Shown here: piece after piece, positions 51,352-60,193 of the stretch
Position numbering within the stretch: the first letter of the stretch is position 1
Layout: each line of letters starts with the position of its first letter
Source of the DNA: a bacterium
GTDB taxonomy: Bacteria; Armatimonadota; Zipacnadia; Zipacnadales; UBA11051
NCBI GenBank assembly: GCA_030604405.1
Contig: JAUVVY010000003.1
Coordinates: 1 to 64,000 of the forward strand
DNA: 64,000 bases
Direction of reading: 5' to 3'
The notes under the pieces: model-generated
Seen by the model: the letters and a program-made list of their open reading frames with translations, nothing else
The model's database searches: none
What the model was told of the DNA's origin: nothing
Program-made: the position numbers and the translations under genes

Positions 51352-51840
51352 GTGGGAGATGCAGCTCTTTTTGCCGGTATCCAGTGGAAAAGGATCCTTC
51401 GCACCTCCGTTGTTGGCCTCTTCCTGATAGGCTATGTTGCAGTTTGGACGAAAGTCGCGCACTTCAGCCAGGAAAACCGCCGGCTCGACCGGCTTGTTGC
51501 GGCTGAGACCGAGTGCCGGGCCGAACTCACGCGGCAGCGCACAGACATCTGCGATGTCGCAGAACTCGAACGCTTCGCAGCCACACACGGCATGGTCAAG
51601 GCGCCGGTCAACGGCCGCGCTATGTCGGTGCGTGCCTTCTCGCCGGCGGCTACAGATGACACTCGCGTGGCGGCTGTCATACCAGCCGCTGCAGAGGGTT
51701 ATGCTGTCAAAGCTGTTGCGCAAACGCCTGCTCAGAGCGGCGTTATCGCCTACGACTTCGGGCCGCGACCAAGCCAAAAGCCCCTGCTGCAAGCATGGCC
51801 TGAAGAGGCTGCGGCCAACGTCAACGCCATCCGACAATGA
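51352..51840 (+). CDS. ftsL: FtsL-like division protein, paralogue 2
   Basis: About 162 residues. TM helix LRTSVVGLFLIGYVAVWTKV, coil NRRLDRLVAAETECRAELTRQ and ELERFAATHGMVKAPVNG follow the FtsL plan. The C-terminal part is a Pro/Ala-rich tail without a second TM helix. It overlaps ftsI by four bases (ATGA), the normal ftsL-ftsI arrangement, so this is the better candidate for the classical FtsL. The paralogue at 49546 may have taken another role, such as that of FtsB. Confidence 0.78.
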   Translation: MGDAALFAGIQWKRILRTSVVGLFLIGYVAVWTKVAHFSQENRRLDRLVAAETECRAELTRQRTDICDVAELERFAATHGMVKAPVNGRAMSVRAFSPAATDDTRVAAVIPAAAEGYAVKAVAQTPAQSGVIAYDFGPRPSQKPLLQAWPEEAAANVNAIRQ

Positions 51841-53654
51841 TGCAGGGAGGGGACGCCACTTTGCACACCCGGGCGTATCCGCATCACTCATATCCGCCCC
51901 AGGTCGAGTCCGAAGAGACCTACAAACCACAGCGGCGCCGAGCACTCTTGCTACGTCGCCTGGCGCTTGTGGCGCTGACCCTTATTGCACTGCGCCTGGG
52001 TGAGATTCAGCTAGCCAGGAGCAAGTATTACCTCCACTACATAGCTCCCCAAGTCACCGCTCAGCCCCGCACGGCCAAGGCAGTGCCCGGCAGCATTCTA
52101 GCCCGTGACGGCACTGTGCTGGCGCAGAGCATATACTCGTACACCCTCGTCGCCAACCCCGTCCGCATGGCCGAAAAGAAGGAGCCTGTTGCCGGCGTCG
52201 CTCACCAGCTTGCCCAGATCATCAACAAAGACGAAACCGTCATCAGGGCTGCACTCGAGGCTCGCCGTAGTAAAGAGTACGTCGTGCTGCAACAGTGGCT
52301 TGAAGCCGACCAGGTGCCCGCTATCCGTGAGGCCGACGTCTGCGGTATCAGCCTTGATTCGTCTTACAAGCGTCATTACCCGAACGGTACTCTGGCCTGC
52401 CATCTGCTCGGGGCCCGCAATCAGTTTCACATACCCCTCTGCGGCCTTGAACATCGCTATCGCCTGCTGCTTGACGGCAAGCCTTCTGCGGTGGCATCAA
52501 TCACTGACAGTGCCGGCAGCCCCACTCTCGGCCGGGACGACACGGTGCTGCCCGCCGTCGCCGGTTTCGACCTCATGCTGACTCTGGACCTCGGGCTGCA
52601 GCGCTACGTCGAGGCGAGGATAGACGCGCTGTGCGAACGCGAAGCCCCGAGAAGCGCTTCTGCCCTGGTTATGAAAGCCTCGACCGGAGAAATCCTTGCC
52701 ATCTGCTCCCGTCCTGAATTTGATTCCAACATGCTGGCCTCTGGTGCCGACGCCGACAAAGCCGCCCGCAAGGCATTCAAGCAGGAGCACACCTGCAACG
52801 CCGTCGTGGAGAAGAATTTCGCGCCCGGTAGCACGTTCAAGATACTGCTTGCAGCCGCCGCACTGGAAGCTGGCATAGACCCGGCGCGGCAGTTCTTCTG
52901 CCCGGGCCACTACGACGCCGGCGGCCAACCCATAAGCTGCTGGGGCAGGTACCGCACCCAGGGCCACGGCTACGTCAACATGGAACGTATGGTTGCGATG
53001 TCTTGCAATATTGCAGCCGCCAATATAGCGTTGGACCTAGGACCGCATCGCTATACTGCTTTCTTGCGCGAAGCCGGCATTGGCACGCCATCCCGTGCCG
53101 GATTTCCCGGCGAAACAGCGGGCTTCCTCGCCGATCCGGAGACACTAAGCAAGCGCGATCTGGCAGTCATGGGCTTTGGCCAGAGGGTGAGCACCAGTGC
53201 TCTGCAGCTCACCGCTGCAGTCGCCGCCATTGCCAACGGCGGGGTCAAGATGCATCCCCACATCATTGCGGCGGTTCTGAACAAGGACGGGACGATATTC
53301 CGGCGTCCGAATCTGCCAGAGCCGGTGCCTGTGTGCAGCGAAGAGACCGCGAAGGCCGTCCTCAGAATGATGGAGGCCGCGGTTGATTACGGCACCGCTC
53401 GCACCGCCGCAATCGAGGGCGTGCCAGTAGCCGCTAAGACGGGAACAGGGCAAATCTGGAACCCGCGGACGCGCACATTCTATGCCGGCAGGTACCTTAC
53501 CTCGTTTCTGCTCATCTGTCCGGCTGATAATCCTGAATTCGTGGTTTACGTCGCTGCTGTTGAGCCGCAGGTGGGCGAGCATGGAGCCGATGTCGCCGGC
53601 CCTACTGCCCGTGACATTGCCAGCTTCGCCCTGCGACAGGTTGTCAATCCCTGA
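51837..53654 (+). CDS. ftsI: Division-specific peptidoglycan transpeptidase FtsI (PBP3/class B PBP)
   Basis: 605 residues. One TM helix near 37-55, a dimerisation domain from about 75 (PGSILARDGTVLAQ), and a transpeptidase domain with S332-TFK (catalytic Ser), S389-C-N391 and K534-TGT. There is no PASTA domain. It cross-links septal peptidoglycan in the periplasm together with FtsW, activated by FtsQLB-type proteins. The start ATG overlaps the ftsL2 stop. Confidence 0.95.
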   Translation: MMQGGDATLHTRAYPHHSYPPQVESEETYKPQRRRALLLRRLALVALTLIALRLGEIQLARSKYYLHYIAPQVTAQPRTAKAVPGSILARDGTVLAQSIYSYTLVANPVRMAEKKEPVAGVAHQLAQIINKDETVIRAALEARRSKEYVVLQQWLEADQVPAIREADVCGISLDSSYKRHYPNGTLACHLLGARNQFHIPLCGLEHRYRLLLDGKPSAVASITDSAGSPTLGRDDTVLPAVAGFDLMLTLDLGLQRYVEARIDALCEREAPRSASALVMKASTGEILAICSRPEFDSNMLASGADADKAARKAFKQEHTCNAVVEKNFAPGSTFKILLAAAALEAGIDPARQFFCPGHYDAGGQPISCWGRYRTQGHGYVNMERMVAMSCNIAAANIALDLGPHRYTAFLREAGIGTPSRAGFPGETAGFLADPETLSKRDLAVMGFGQRVSTSALQLTAAVAAIANGGVKMHPHIIAAVLNKDGTIFRRPNLPEPVPVCSEETAKAVLRMMEAAVDYGTARTAAIEGVPVAAKTGTGQIWNPRTRTFYAGRYLTSFLLICPADNPEFVVYVAAVEPQVGEHGADVAGPTARDIASFALRQVVNP

Positions 53655-53699
53655 TCAGGCCGCCCGGCTCCGTCCCAGCCGCCGGCCAGCCACGGAGAG

Positions 53700-55211
53700 G
53701 TGAAGCACATTACCAGGGACAAGACTTTTCGCCAACTGACGGCCGGCCTCTCCGAGTCGGGCCCGCGCGGCCCGGACGTACCAATCCTCGGCATCACCGC
53801 CGACTCTCGAGAGGTACGGCCCGGTTTTCTTTTCGTCGCCATTCATGGATTCGTCCACGACGGCCACAGCTTCATAGCTGACGCAATCCGTAACGGAGCC
53901 GCTGCCATCGTGTATCAGGACCCAAGTTCCGATAGTGCCATTGGCGACGAGGTAGGCGCGCTCAGGGTATCCGACACTCGCCTCGCACTCGCTATCATCG
54001 CAGATCGCTTTTACGGCCATCCTTCCGGCGATCTAATCCTAGTCGCCGTCACCGGCACCAACGGCAAGACCACCACCGTGGCCATAGTTGATGCCATCTT
54101 TCGCGCCGCCGGCTGCAAGACCGCAACGATCGGCACGCTGGGCGCTACCGTGCTCGATGATCACATCCCTGGCGACCGCACCACACCCGATGCTGTCGGG
54201 CTGCAAAGCCTGTTGGCGGAAATGGTGCGCGCCGGTGTCACCCATGCAGCAATGGAGGTGACTTCGCACGGCCTGGACCTCTACCGTGCTTACCAGACCA
54301 CGTTTGCGGCTGCACTTTTCGGCAATCTCAGTCAGGATCACCTCGACTGGCATGAGACGATGGAGGCCTATTTCGCGTCAAAGGCCGTGCTCTTCACGGA
54401 TTACGTGGATTTTTCGCCGGACATGGTTGGCGCCATCAATCTCGACGACCCCTGGGGGCGACGGCTGGCCGAGCTGGCGCGCTGCAGCATTACAGGATAT
54501 GCGATTGATGCCGTTGCAGACGTCCGGGCTTCCGGAGTGCAGCTCTCCCCAACCGGCACCAGCTTCACGCTCGACCTACCGCGCGCAAGCCTCCCGGTTC
54601 GCACCAGTCTTATCGGGCGGTTCAATGTGTACAACTCTCTGGGCGCTGCGGCAGGTTGTTATGCGCTCGGTATCGCCCCTGGCGACATAGTGGCCGGGCT
54701 GCAGAATGTGAGCGCCGCCGACGGTCGCCTCGAAAGAGTTGACCTTGGCCAGCCATTTACTGTCATGGTAGATTATGCCCACACGCCGGGGGCGCTGCAG
54801 AATGTACTTGAGGCTGCGCGGGGCCTCCAACCCAACCGTCTCATTTGCGTGTTCGGCTGTGGCGGCGACCGTGACCGCACAAAACGGCCCAAAATGGGCG
54901 CCGTCGCCACCAGGCTGGCTGACCTGACCATCATTACCTCCGACAACCCGCGCACTGAAGACCCGGACACGATCGTTGCCGAGATCGCCGCTGGGGCAGC
55001 CGAGGGCAGGTTCCGTGTTGATGCCGACCGCCGTGCTGCCATCGCCGATGCAATTGCAGAAGCTGCCGAGGGCGACCTGGTGATCATCGCCGGAAAGGGC
55101 CACGAAATATACCAGGAGGCCGCTGGTGGCCGCACTGACTTTGACGATCGTCTCGTCGCTGCCGAGCTACTGCGCGAGCATGGATATTCCAAACAACTAG
55201 AAAGCACATGA
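53700..55211 (+). CDS. murE: UDP-MurNAc-tripeptide synthetase
   Basis: 503 residues with the P-loop GTNGKTT (119-125), the substrate segment TTPDAVGLQ, and DNPR (415-418), the motif of ligases adding meso-diaminopimelate rather than lysine. The peptide is therefore probably of the DAP type. It acts in the cytoplasm after MurD. The GTG start at 53700 touches its SD (GGAGAGG at 53694-53700), and an ATT three codons on (53709) is better spaced, so the true start is unsure. Forty-five bases separate it from ftsI. Confidence 0.95.
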   Translation: MKHITRDKTFRQLTAGLSESGPRGPDVPILGITADSREVRPGFLFVAIHGFVHDGHSFIADAIRNGAAAIVYQDPSSDSAIGDEVGALRVSDTRLALAIIADRFYGHPSGDLILVAVTGTNGKTTTVAIVDAIFRAAGCKTATIGTLGATVLDDHIPGDRTTPDAVGLQSLLAEMVRAGVTHAAMEVTSHGLDLYRAYQTTFAAALFGNLSQDHLDWHETMEAYFASKAVLFTDYVDFSPDMVGAINLDDPWGRRLAELARCSITGYAIDAVADVRASGVQLSPTGTSFTLDLPRASLPVRTSLIGRFNVYNSLGAAAGCYALGIAPGDIVAGLQNVSAADGRLERVDLGQPFTVMVDYAHTPGALQNVLEAARGLQPNRLICVFGCGGDRDRTKRPKMGAVATRLADLTIITSDNPRTEDPDTIVAEIAAGAAEGRFRVDADRRAAIADAIAEAAEGDLVIIAGKGHEIYQEAAGGRTDFDDRLVAAELLREHGYSKQLEST

Positions 55212-56599
55212 GTTCTGGAACTATGGTAGCAAGGTTGAGTCAACTGTTACGGGCGTGTGAGTTCGAGGCTGGGGCCGATGCCCGGAGCGACCCGCAGATT
55301 CTCGGTGTCAGCACCGATACCCGCCGGCTGCGGCGTGGCGAGTTGTTCGTCGCTCTCACAGGCGATAACTTCGACGGTCACGACTTCATTCCCGAGGCTG
55401 TCGCGAGGGGTGCGGCCGCTGTCATTGCGGAGAAGGGGCGTCTGGCGGCCACCGCCATTGCGGTACCCCTCATCGAAGTCGAATCCACGGTACACGCCCT
55501 GGGTGCAATTGCGCTGTACTGGCGCCGCCAGTGCAAGGCGAAGATCGTCGCTGTAACCGGCAGCGCCGGCAAGACCACGACTAAAGATATGATCGCCGCG
55601 ATACTGAGCAACGCCGGCTCGCTGATGTCCACACACGCCACCGAGAACAATGAGATCGGCGTGGCTCAAACCTTGTTGCGGATGAGCGAAGACGCCGACT
55701 TCTGTGTGCTCGAATTCGGCATGCGCGGTGTCGGTGAAATTGACTACCTGGCCCGCATCAGCCGTCCTGACGTCGCGGTCATAACCAACATCGGCGAAGC
55801 CCATATCGGCCGGTTAGGCTCTCGCGAGGCGGTAGCCCAGGCAAAGGCTGAAGTCCTTCACTACTTGCCAGAAAACGGCGTGGCGGTACTCAATGCCGAC
55901 GACTTTTTCTTCGGCCTGCTCGCCAACATGACTTCCGCCCGTGTCGTATCGTTCGGCTGCCGCGATGCCGATGTAGTGCTGGAGGATGTCTCCCTGCTGA
56001 ACGTAAGCACCACCCGCGCACTGCTGCGTCTGCCAGAGCGTTCTATCGAGGTTATGCTGCAGGTCCCCGGGCGGCACAATGCTATGAATGCTGCCGCGGC
56101 CGCCGCAGCCGCCTCCGCCCTGGGCATTGATGCTGACCTGATTCGGAATGGGCTCAATCAATTCCAGGGCAGCGAGATGCGCAGTCAGGTGCTGACCGCG
56201 CCTCGCGGATACACTGTCATCAATGACGCCTACAACGCCAGCCCTACCTCTGTTCGGCCGGCTCTGGAGGTGCTGACCACGGCATCAGGTCGGAAAATGT
56301 TTGTCTTCGGTGACATGCTGGAGCTGGGCCCGACCGCCGAAGAAGCTCACCGCAACATGGGCGAACTGGCCGCCGAATGTGGCATAGACATACTGATCGG
56401 CGTCGGCCAACTCGCAGCCCTCGCCGCACGGGCTGCCGCCGAAGCCGGTGTCGAGACCTACGAGGCTGAGCATGCCGCCGCCGCCGCAAAGCTGGCGCTC
56501 GATGTTGTCAGGCCCGGTGACACTGTCCTTGTGAAAGGCTCTCGTGGAATGGAGTTGGAGACGGTGGTCGAGGAGTTGATGCGTCTGTGTGGCAGGTGA
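55208..56599 (+). CDS. murF: UDP-MurNAc-tripeptide--D-Ala-D-Ala ligase
   Basis: 463 residues with the P-loop GSAGKTTTKD (from 118), ENNEIGVAQTLL, ITNIGEAHIGRLGS, and VINDAYNASPTSVRPAL, all typical of MurF. It adds D-Ala-D-Ala to the tripeptide to finish the pentapeptide. The ATG overlaps the murE stop by four bases (ATGA), so translation is coupled. No ddl gene is found nearby. Confidence 0.95.
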   Translation: MSSGTMVARLSQLLRACEFEAGADARSDPQILGVSTDTRRLRRGELFVALTGDNFDGHDFIPEAVARGAAAVIAEKGRLAATAIAVPLIEVESTVHALGAIALYWRRQCKAKIVAVTGSAGKTTTKDMIAAILSNAGSLMSTHATENNEIGVAQTLLRMSEDADFCVLEFGMRGVGEIDYLARISRPDVAVITNIGEAHIGRLGSREAVAQAKAEVLHYLPENGVAVLNADDFFFGLLANMTSARVVSFGCRDADVVLEDVSLLNVSTTRALLRLPERSIEVMLQVPGRHNAMNAAAAAAAASALGIDADLIRNGLNQFQGSEMRSQVLTAPRGYTVINDAYNASPTSVRPALEVLTTASGRKMFVFGDMLELGPTAEEAHRNMGELAAECGIDILIGVGQLAALAARAAAEAGVETYEAEHAAAAAKLALDVVRPGDTVLVKGSRGMELETVVEELMRLCGR

Positions 56600-57567
56600 T
56601 GCTTTTCCTGGCACTAGCTCTCTGTTTATTCACTACGGTTATCATCAGCGCCCTCGCCACCGCAGTGGCTCTCAGACGACTCAAAGCCCGCGGCGTAACG
56701 CAGGCTGTCCGTGACGACGGCCCCGAAACGCATTTGGACAAGAGCGCCACACCCACCATGGGCGGCATCGCAATCATACCCACCATTGTCTTTCTCGGGT
56801 TGCTCTTCGCTTATAATGCCGGGCTGCTCGGACCGCGCATGTATCTCGTAATCGCTGCCACAGTAGCTTACGCCGTGGTCGGCCTTATTGACGATACCAC
56901 GAAGGCCCGCGCCGACAAACCTACGGGCTGGCGGGCCAGGTACAAGATAGCCACGGAACTGTTGCTGGCGGTCCTCTTCGTGGCCGCCCTCATCCACATT
57001 TCCAGCGAGACGGACTGGCAGTGGCATACTGGATTGCTGTGGCTTTGGGCTCCGCTGGCTGTTTTCGTCCTTGTCGGTGGCTCCAACTCAGTCAACTTGA
57101 CTGATGGTCTGGATGGCCTTGCCGCCGGCCTGAGTTGCATCTGCGCTCTGGCTATGACCGTGATTCTCTGGCTTTACGGCGACGCGCAGATGGCTCTTGT
57201 CGCCGCCGTTGTCGCCGGTGCGGCCGCCGGCTTTCTGTGGTTCAACATCCACCCGGCCCGGATCTTCATGGGCGATATCGGAAGCCTCGGCCTGGGAGCT
57301 GCACTGTCCGCCATCGCTATTGCTGCGAAGATTGAATTGCTCTTTGCACTGATCGCCGCTGTCTTTGTCTGGGAAACGCTGTCCGTTATCATCCAGGTCG
57401 CCTATTTCAAGCGCACCGGCGGCAAGCGGGTGTTCAAGATGGCGCCTTTTCATCATCATCTCGAACTCTGCGGCTGGGCCGAGCCGACCGTTGTGGTCCG
57501 CCTATGGCTGGTCGGTGGTATCTGTGCTCTAATAGCGATCGTAATTGGAACGGTGGCTAGCCTGTGA
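56587..57567 (+). CDS. mraY: Phospho-MurNAc-pentapeptide transferase
   Basis: About 326 residues with ten hydrophobic segments. Key motifs: TPTMGGIAI, VGLIDDTTK (catalytic Asp pair), NSVNLTDGLDGLAAG, FNIHPARIFMGDIGSLGLG, and KMAPFHHHLELCGW (substrate-binding His run). It forms lipid I at the inner membrane. The start is either GTG 56587, overlapping murF by 13 bases, or ATG 56599, overlapping its stop by one. Confidence 0.95.
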   Translation: MWQVMLFLALALCLFTTVIISALATAVALRRLKARGVTQAVRDDGPETHLDKSATPTMGGIAIIPTIVFLGLLFAYNAGLLGPRMYLVIAATVAYAVVGLIDDTTKARADKPTGWRARYKIATELLLAVLFVAALIHISSETDWQWHTGLLWLWAPLAVFVLVGGSNSVNLTDGLDGLAAGLSCICALAMTVILWLYGDAQMALVAAVVAGAAAGFLWFNIHPARIFMGDIGSLGLGAALSAIAIAAKIELLFALIAAVFVWETLSVIIQVAYFKRTGGKRVFKMAPFHHHLELCGWAEPTVVVRLWLVGGICALIAIVIGTVASL

Positions 57568-58985
57568 GCCGCGACGCCGAAACCTATAGCCTACTGCCCG
57601 AAAAGACCACTCCTGCGCCGCTTCCGCTGGATGGCCGCCGCGTTGCTGTGTTCGGCATGGGACGCACCGGCATCGCTGTCACTGAGTTCGTCGTGGCTCG
57701 CGGCGCTCTTACTGCCGTCCTTGATGAGCGCCCTGCCGTCGAGTTGACCCAGGCCTTGCAGCGCCTGAGCAGGCTCGACGCTCAGTTGGTCCCCGAGGTG
57801 AAAGGGTACGAGCAGTTCGGCAACCCGGAAATTATCGTCGTCAGCCCGGGTGTGCCCTGTGACCATCCACTGTTGCAGGCGGCCCGCGCTGCTGGCGCAA
57901 AGGTCATCGGCGAGATCGAACTGGCGTGGCGTTTCGCCAAAGCCCCGATAATCGCCGCCACCGGCACCAACGGCAAGGGCACAGTGGTCACGCTCATCGG
58001 TGACATGCTCGACCGCGCGGGTATCAAGGCGGCGGTGGCCGGCAATATCGGCGTCCCGCTCATCGCCGCAATCGCCGCCGAAGATCCGCTTGCCGTCATC
58101 GTCGCCGAAATCAGCAGCTTCCAACTCGAAACAGTCGAACTATTCAAGCCCTGGATCGGCATTCTTCTCAACGTCTCACCCGATCACCGCGACCGACACC
58201 CGGACATAGATGAGTACTTGACCCTCAAGGCCCACATCTTTGCCAAGCAGGACGCGGCTGACTTGGCCGTTCTCAATCTTGACGATAGCCGCGTAGCCCG
58301 CTTGCAGTCTCAGCTTGCAGCCACGGTGCTGCCGGTCTCGCTAGCTTCTGAAGATGCCTCGGGGCACCTGGCCGGCGGGGACTTGATTGTGCGTCTGCCC
58401 GGGCGCGAGCCATTGCGAGTCTGCTCTGAAGCCGATCTGCCGGTACGCGGCTTGCACAACGTCACCAATGCCCTTTGTGCGTCTCTGGCCGCGGCGGCAT
58501 GTGGCGCATCCGCCGACGCCATGGCCGCTGCCATCAAACATCACCACCCGGCGCCGCACCTACTCCAGGACGCCGGCACCGTCAACGGAGTCAAATTCAT
58601 AGATGATTCCAAGGCCACCAACCCGGCCGCCGCCATCGCCGATCTCACCACGGTTGAGGGCCCATTGATTCTGATCGCCGGCGGTCGCGCCAAGGATGTG
58701 GACCTTGCGGAGTTTGCCGACGCCGCGGCAGCGCGCGCACAACACGTTGTACTCATCGGCGAGAGTGCCGCAGAGATCGCCACGGCCATCGCCGGTCGCA
58801 TACCGGCCACTATTGCCGAGAGCTTCAAGGACGCCGTCCATCTCGCATTCGAACTCGCCGGGCCGGGCTACACGGTGCTTCTGGCCCCGGCCTGTGCTTC
58901 ATTTGACATGTTCGAAAACATGGCACAGCGCGGCGAGATATTCTGCGCTATTGTCAGTCAGCTAGCCGAGCGGTTTTCGGGGTGA
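57564..58985 (+). CDS. murD: UDP-MurNAc-L-alanine--D-glutamate ligase
   Basis: 473 residues. N-terminal Rossmann-like domain (VAVFGMGRTGIAV), P-loop GTNGKGT from residue 134 (Gly replacing the usual Ser), EISSFQLETVELFKPWI, NVSPDHRDRHPDIDEYLTLKA and FIDDSKATNPAAAI. It adds D-Glu to UDP-MurNAc-L-Ala. GTGA overlap with the mraY stop (start GTG 57564). The order murF-mraY-murD-ftsW-murG-murC is the classical one. Confidence 0.95.
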   Translation: MSRDAETYSLLPEKTTPAPLPLDGRRVAVFGMGRTGIAVTEFVVARGALTAVLDERPAVELTQALQRLSRLDAQLVPEVKGYEQFGNPEIIVVSPGVPCDHPLLQAARAAGAKVIGEIELAWRFAKAPIIAATGTNGKGTVVTLIGDMLDRAGIKAAVAGNIGVPLIAAIAAEDPLAVIVAEISSFQLETVELFKPWIGILLNVSPDHRDRHPDIDEYLTLKAHIFAKQDAADLAVLNLDDSRVARLQSQLAATVLPVSLASEDASGHLAGGDLIVRLPGREPLRVCSEADLPVRGLHNVTNALCASLAAAACGASADAMAAAIKHHHPAPHLLQDAGTVNGVKFIDDSKATNPAAAIADLTTVEGPLILIAGGRAKDVDLAEFADAAAARAQHVVLIGESAAEIATAIAGRIPATIAESFKDAVHLAFELAGPGYTVLLAPACASFDMFENMAQRGEIFCAIVSQLAERFSG

Positions 58986-59026
58986 CGCACATCGAATAAT
59001 GTCTCGTCTGGAGGAAGATTCGCGCC

Positions 59027-60187
59027 ATGGCCACAACAACAGCCAGATCCAATGCCCCTATGAAGGTGTGCCGTCCGCTTGAGAGCCTGCTTTTCTCGCT
59101 CATCTATGGGATTGTTGTTTTCGGTCTGGTAGCGGTCTTCACCGCAAGTTTCCCGGACGCCATCAAGCCCTCACCCGATGGACTGGCGGGCGACAGCTTT
59201 CATTACCTGCGTTTACAGGCGGGGTATGCCCTCCTAGGCTTTGTGGTCATGTTCGGCATCAGCACCATACGCCCAGACGCAATCAGGCGAGCCAGCCCTT
59301 TCATCTTACTTGCTGCCCTGGTGCTTACCGGCTTGACGCTTACGGGTTCGAGCATCGTCCGCTACTCGCACGGCTCACCTCGCTGGTTGCAGTTGGGCCC
59401 TTTCCGCGTCCAGCCATCGGAGTTTGCTAAGCTTGCTCTCATCATCTACATCGCGGCCAAGCTTGCCGAGGGGCGTCTGAACAGCGCCAATTTCGGCCGC
59501 ATCGGCCTCAAGGTGATGGCGGTCACCATCGTCCTTTGCACGATATTGCTCCTGCAAAGAGACCTGGGCATGGTCATGCTCATCCTGCTGATCGTCCTGG
59601 CAATGGCTTATCTGGGCCATCTCCGCGGCCGCTGGCTGGCTGTAGTGGCTACGAGTGCCCTGGGCATGGCAGCCATCGGCATCCTTTCCGAGGAGTACCG
59701 CGTAAAACGCATTCTGGCGTTCTTTGACCCGCTCAAGTACCGCACCGAGTGGGGCTGGCAGATCCTCACCATGAAGACGGCCATCGCCCGTGGCGGCCTG
59801 GGCGGAGTGGGGATTGGCAGGTGCCCTGAGAAGTTCAACTATCTGCCAGAGGCGCATACTGACGCCATATTCTGCGTCGTCGCGAGCGAGATGGGACTGC
59901 TCGGCGCGCTGGCTTTGCTCGTCCTTATCGGCGCGATCGTCGTGCGAATTATGCAGATTGCCGACCAATCGCCCGACAACGCCGGCTACTTTATGGTCAG
60001 CGGTATCGCAATCATGCTGGCCGCTCAGGCCCTCATCAATATTGGCGTCGCCACCCACATGCTGCCAGTAACCGGCCTCACCCTCCCGTTCATAAGCTAT
60101 GGCGGCAGCAGCCTTGTGACCTGCCTGGCCGGCATCGGCGTGGTGATGTCCGTCTATCGCCACAGTCCGCCAACGCGGCGGAGGTGA
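59027..60187 (+). CDS. ftsW: Septal peptidoglycan polymerase FtsW (SEDS family)
   Basis: 386 residues with about ten TM helices. Family signatures: RWLQLGPFRVQPSEFAKLALIIYIAA, LLQRDLGMVMLILLIV, FFDPLKYRTEWGWQI, GGVGIGRCPEKFNYLPEAHTDAIFCVVASEMG, and PVTGLTLPFISYGGSSLV near the end. It polymerises lipid II glycan strands at the septum with FtsI. The gap from murD is 41 bases, with GGAGG before the ATG. Confidence 0.95.
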   Translation: MATTTARSNAPMKVCRPLESLLFSLIYGIVVFGLVAVFTASFPDAIKPSPDGLAGDSFHYLRLQAGYALLGFVVMFGISTIRPDAIRRASPFILLAALVLTGLTLTGSSIVRYSHGSPRWLQLGPFRVQPSEFAKLALIIYIAAKLAEGRLNSANFGRIGLKVMAVTIVLCTILLLQRDLGMVMLILLIVLAMAYLGHLRGRWLAVVATSALGMAAIGILSEEYRVKRILAFFDPLKYRTEWGWQILTMKTAIARGGLGGVGIGRCPEKFNYLPEAHTDAIFCVVASEMGLLGALALLVLIGAIVVRIMQIADQSPDNAGYFMVSGIAIMLAAQALINIGVATHMLPVTGLTLPFISYGGSSLVTCLAGIGVVMSVYRHSPPTRRR

Positions 60188-60193
60188 TCAGCG

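Noticed and set aside
50914-51945. 343-codon minus-strand frame across the ftsL2 leader
   Set aside because: It is mostly antisense to ftsL2 and its leader, has no recognisable domain, and the ftsL1 region has no equivalent long frame.
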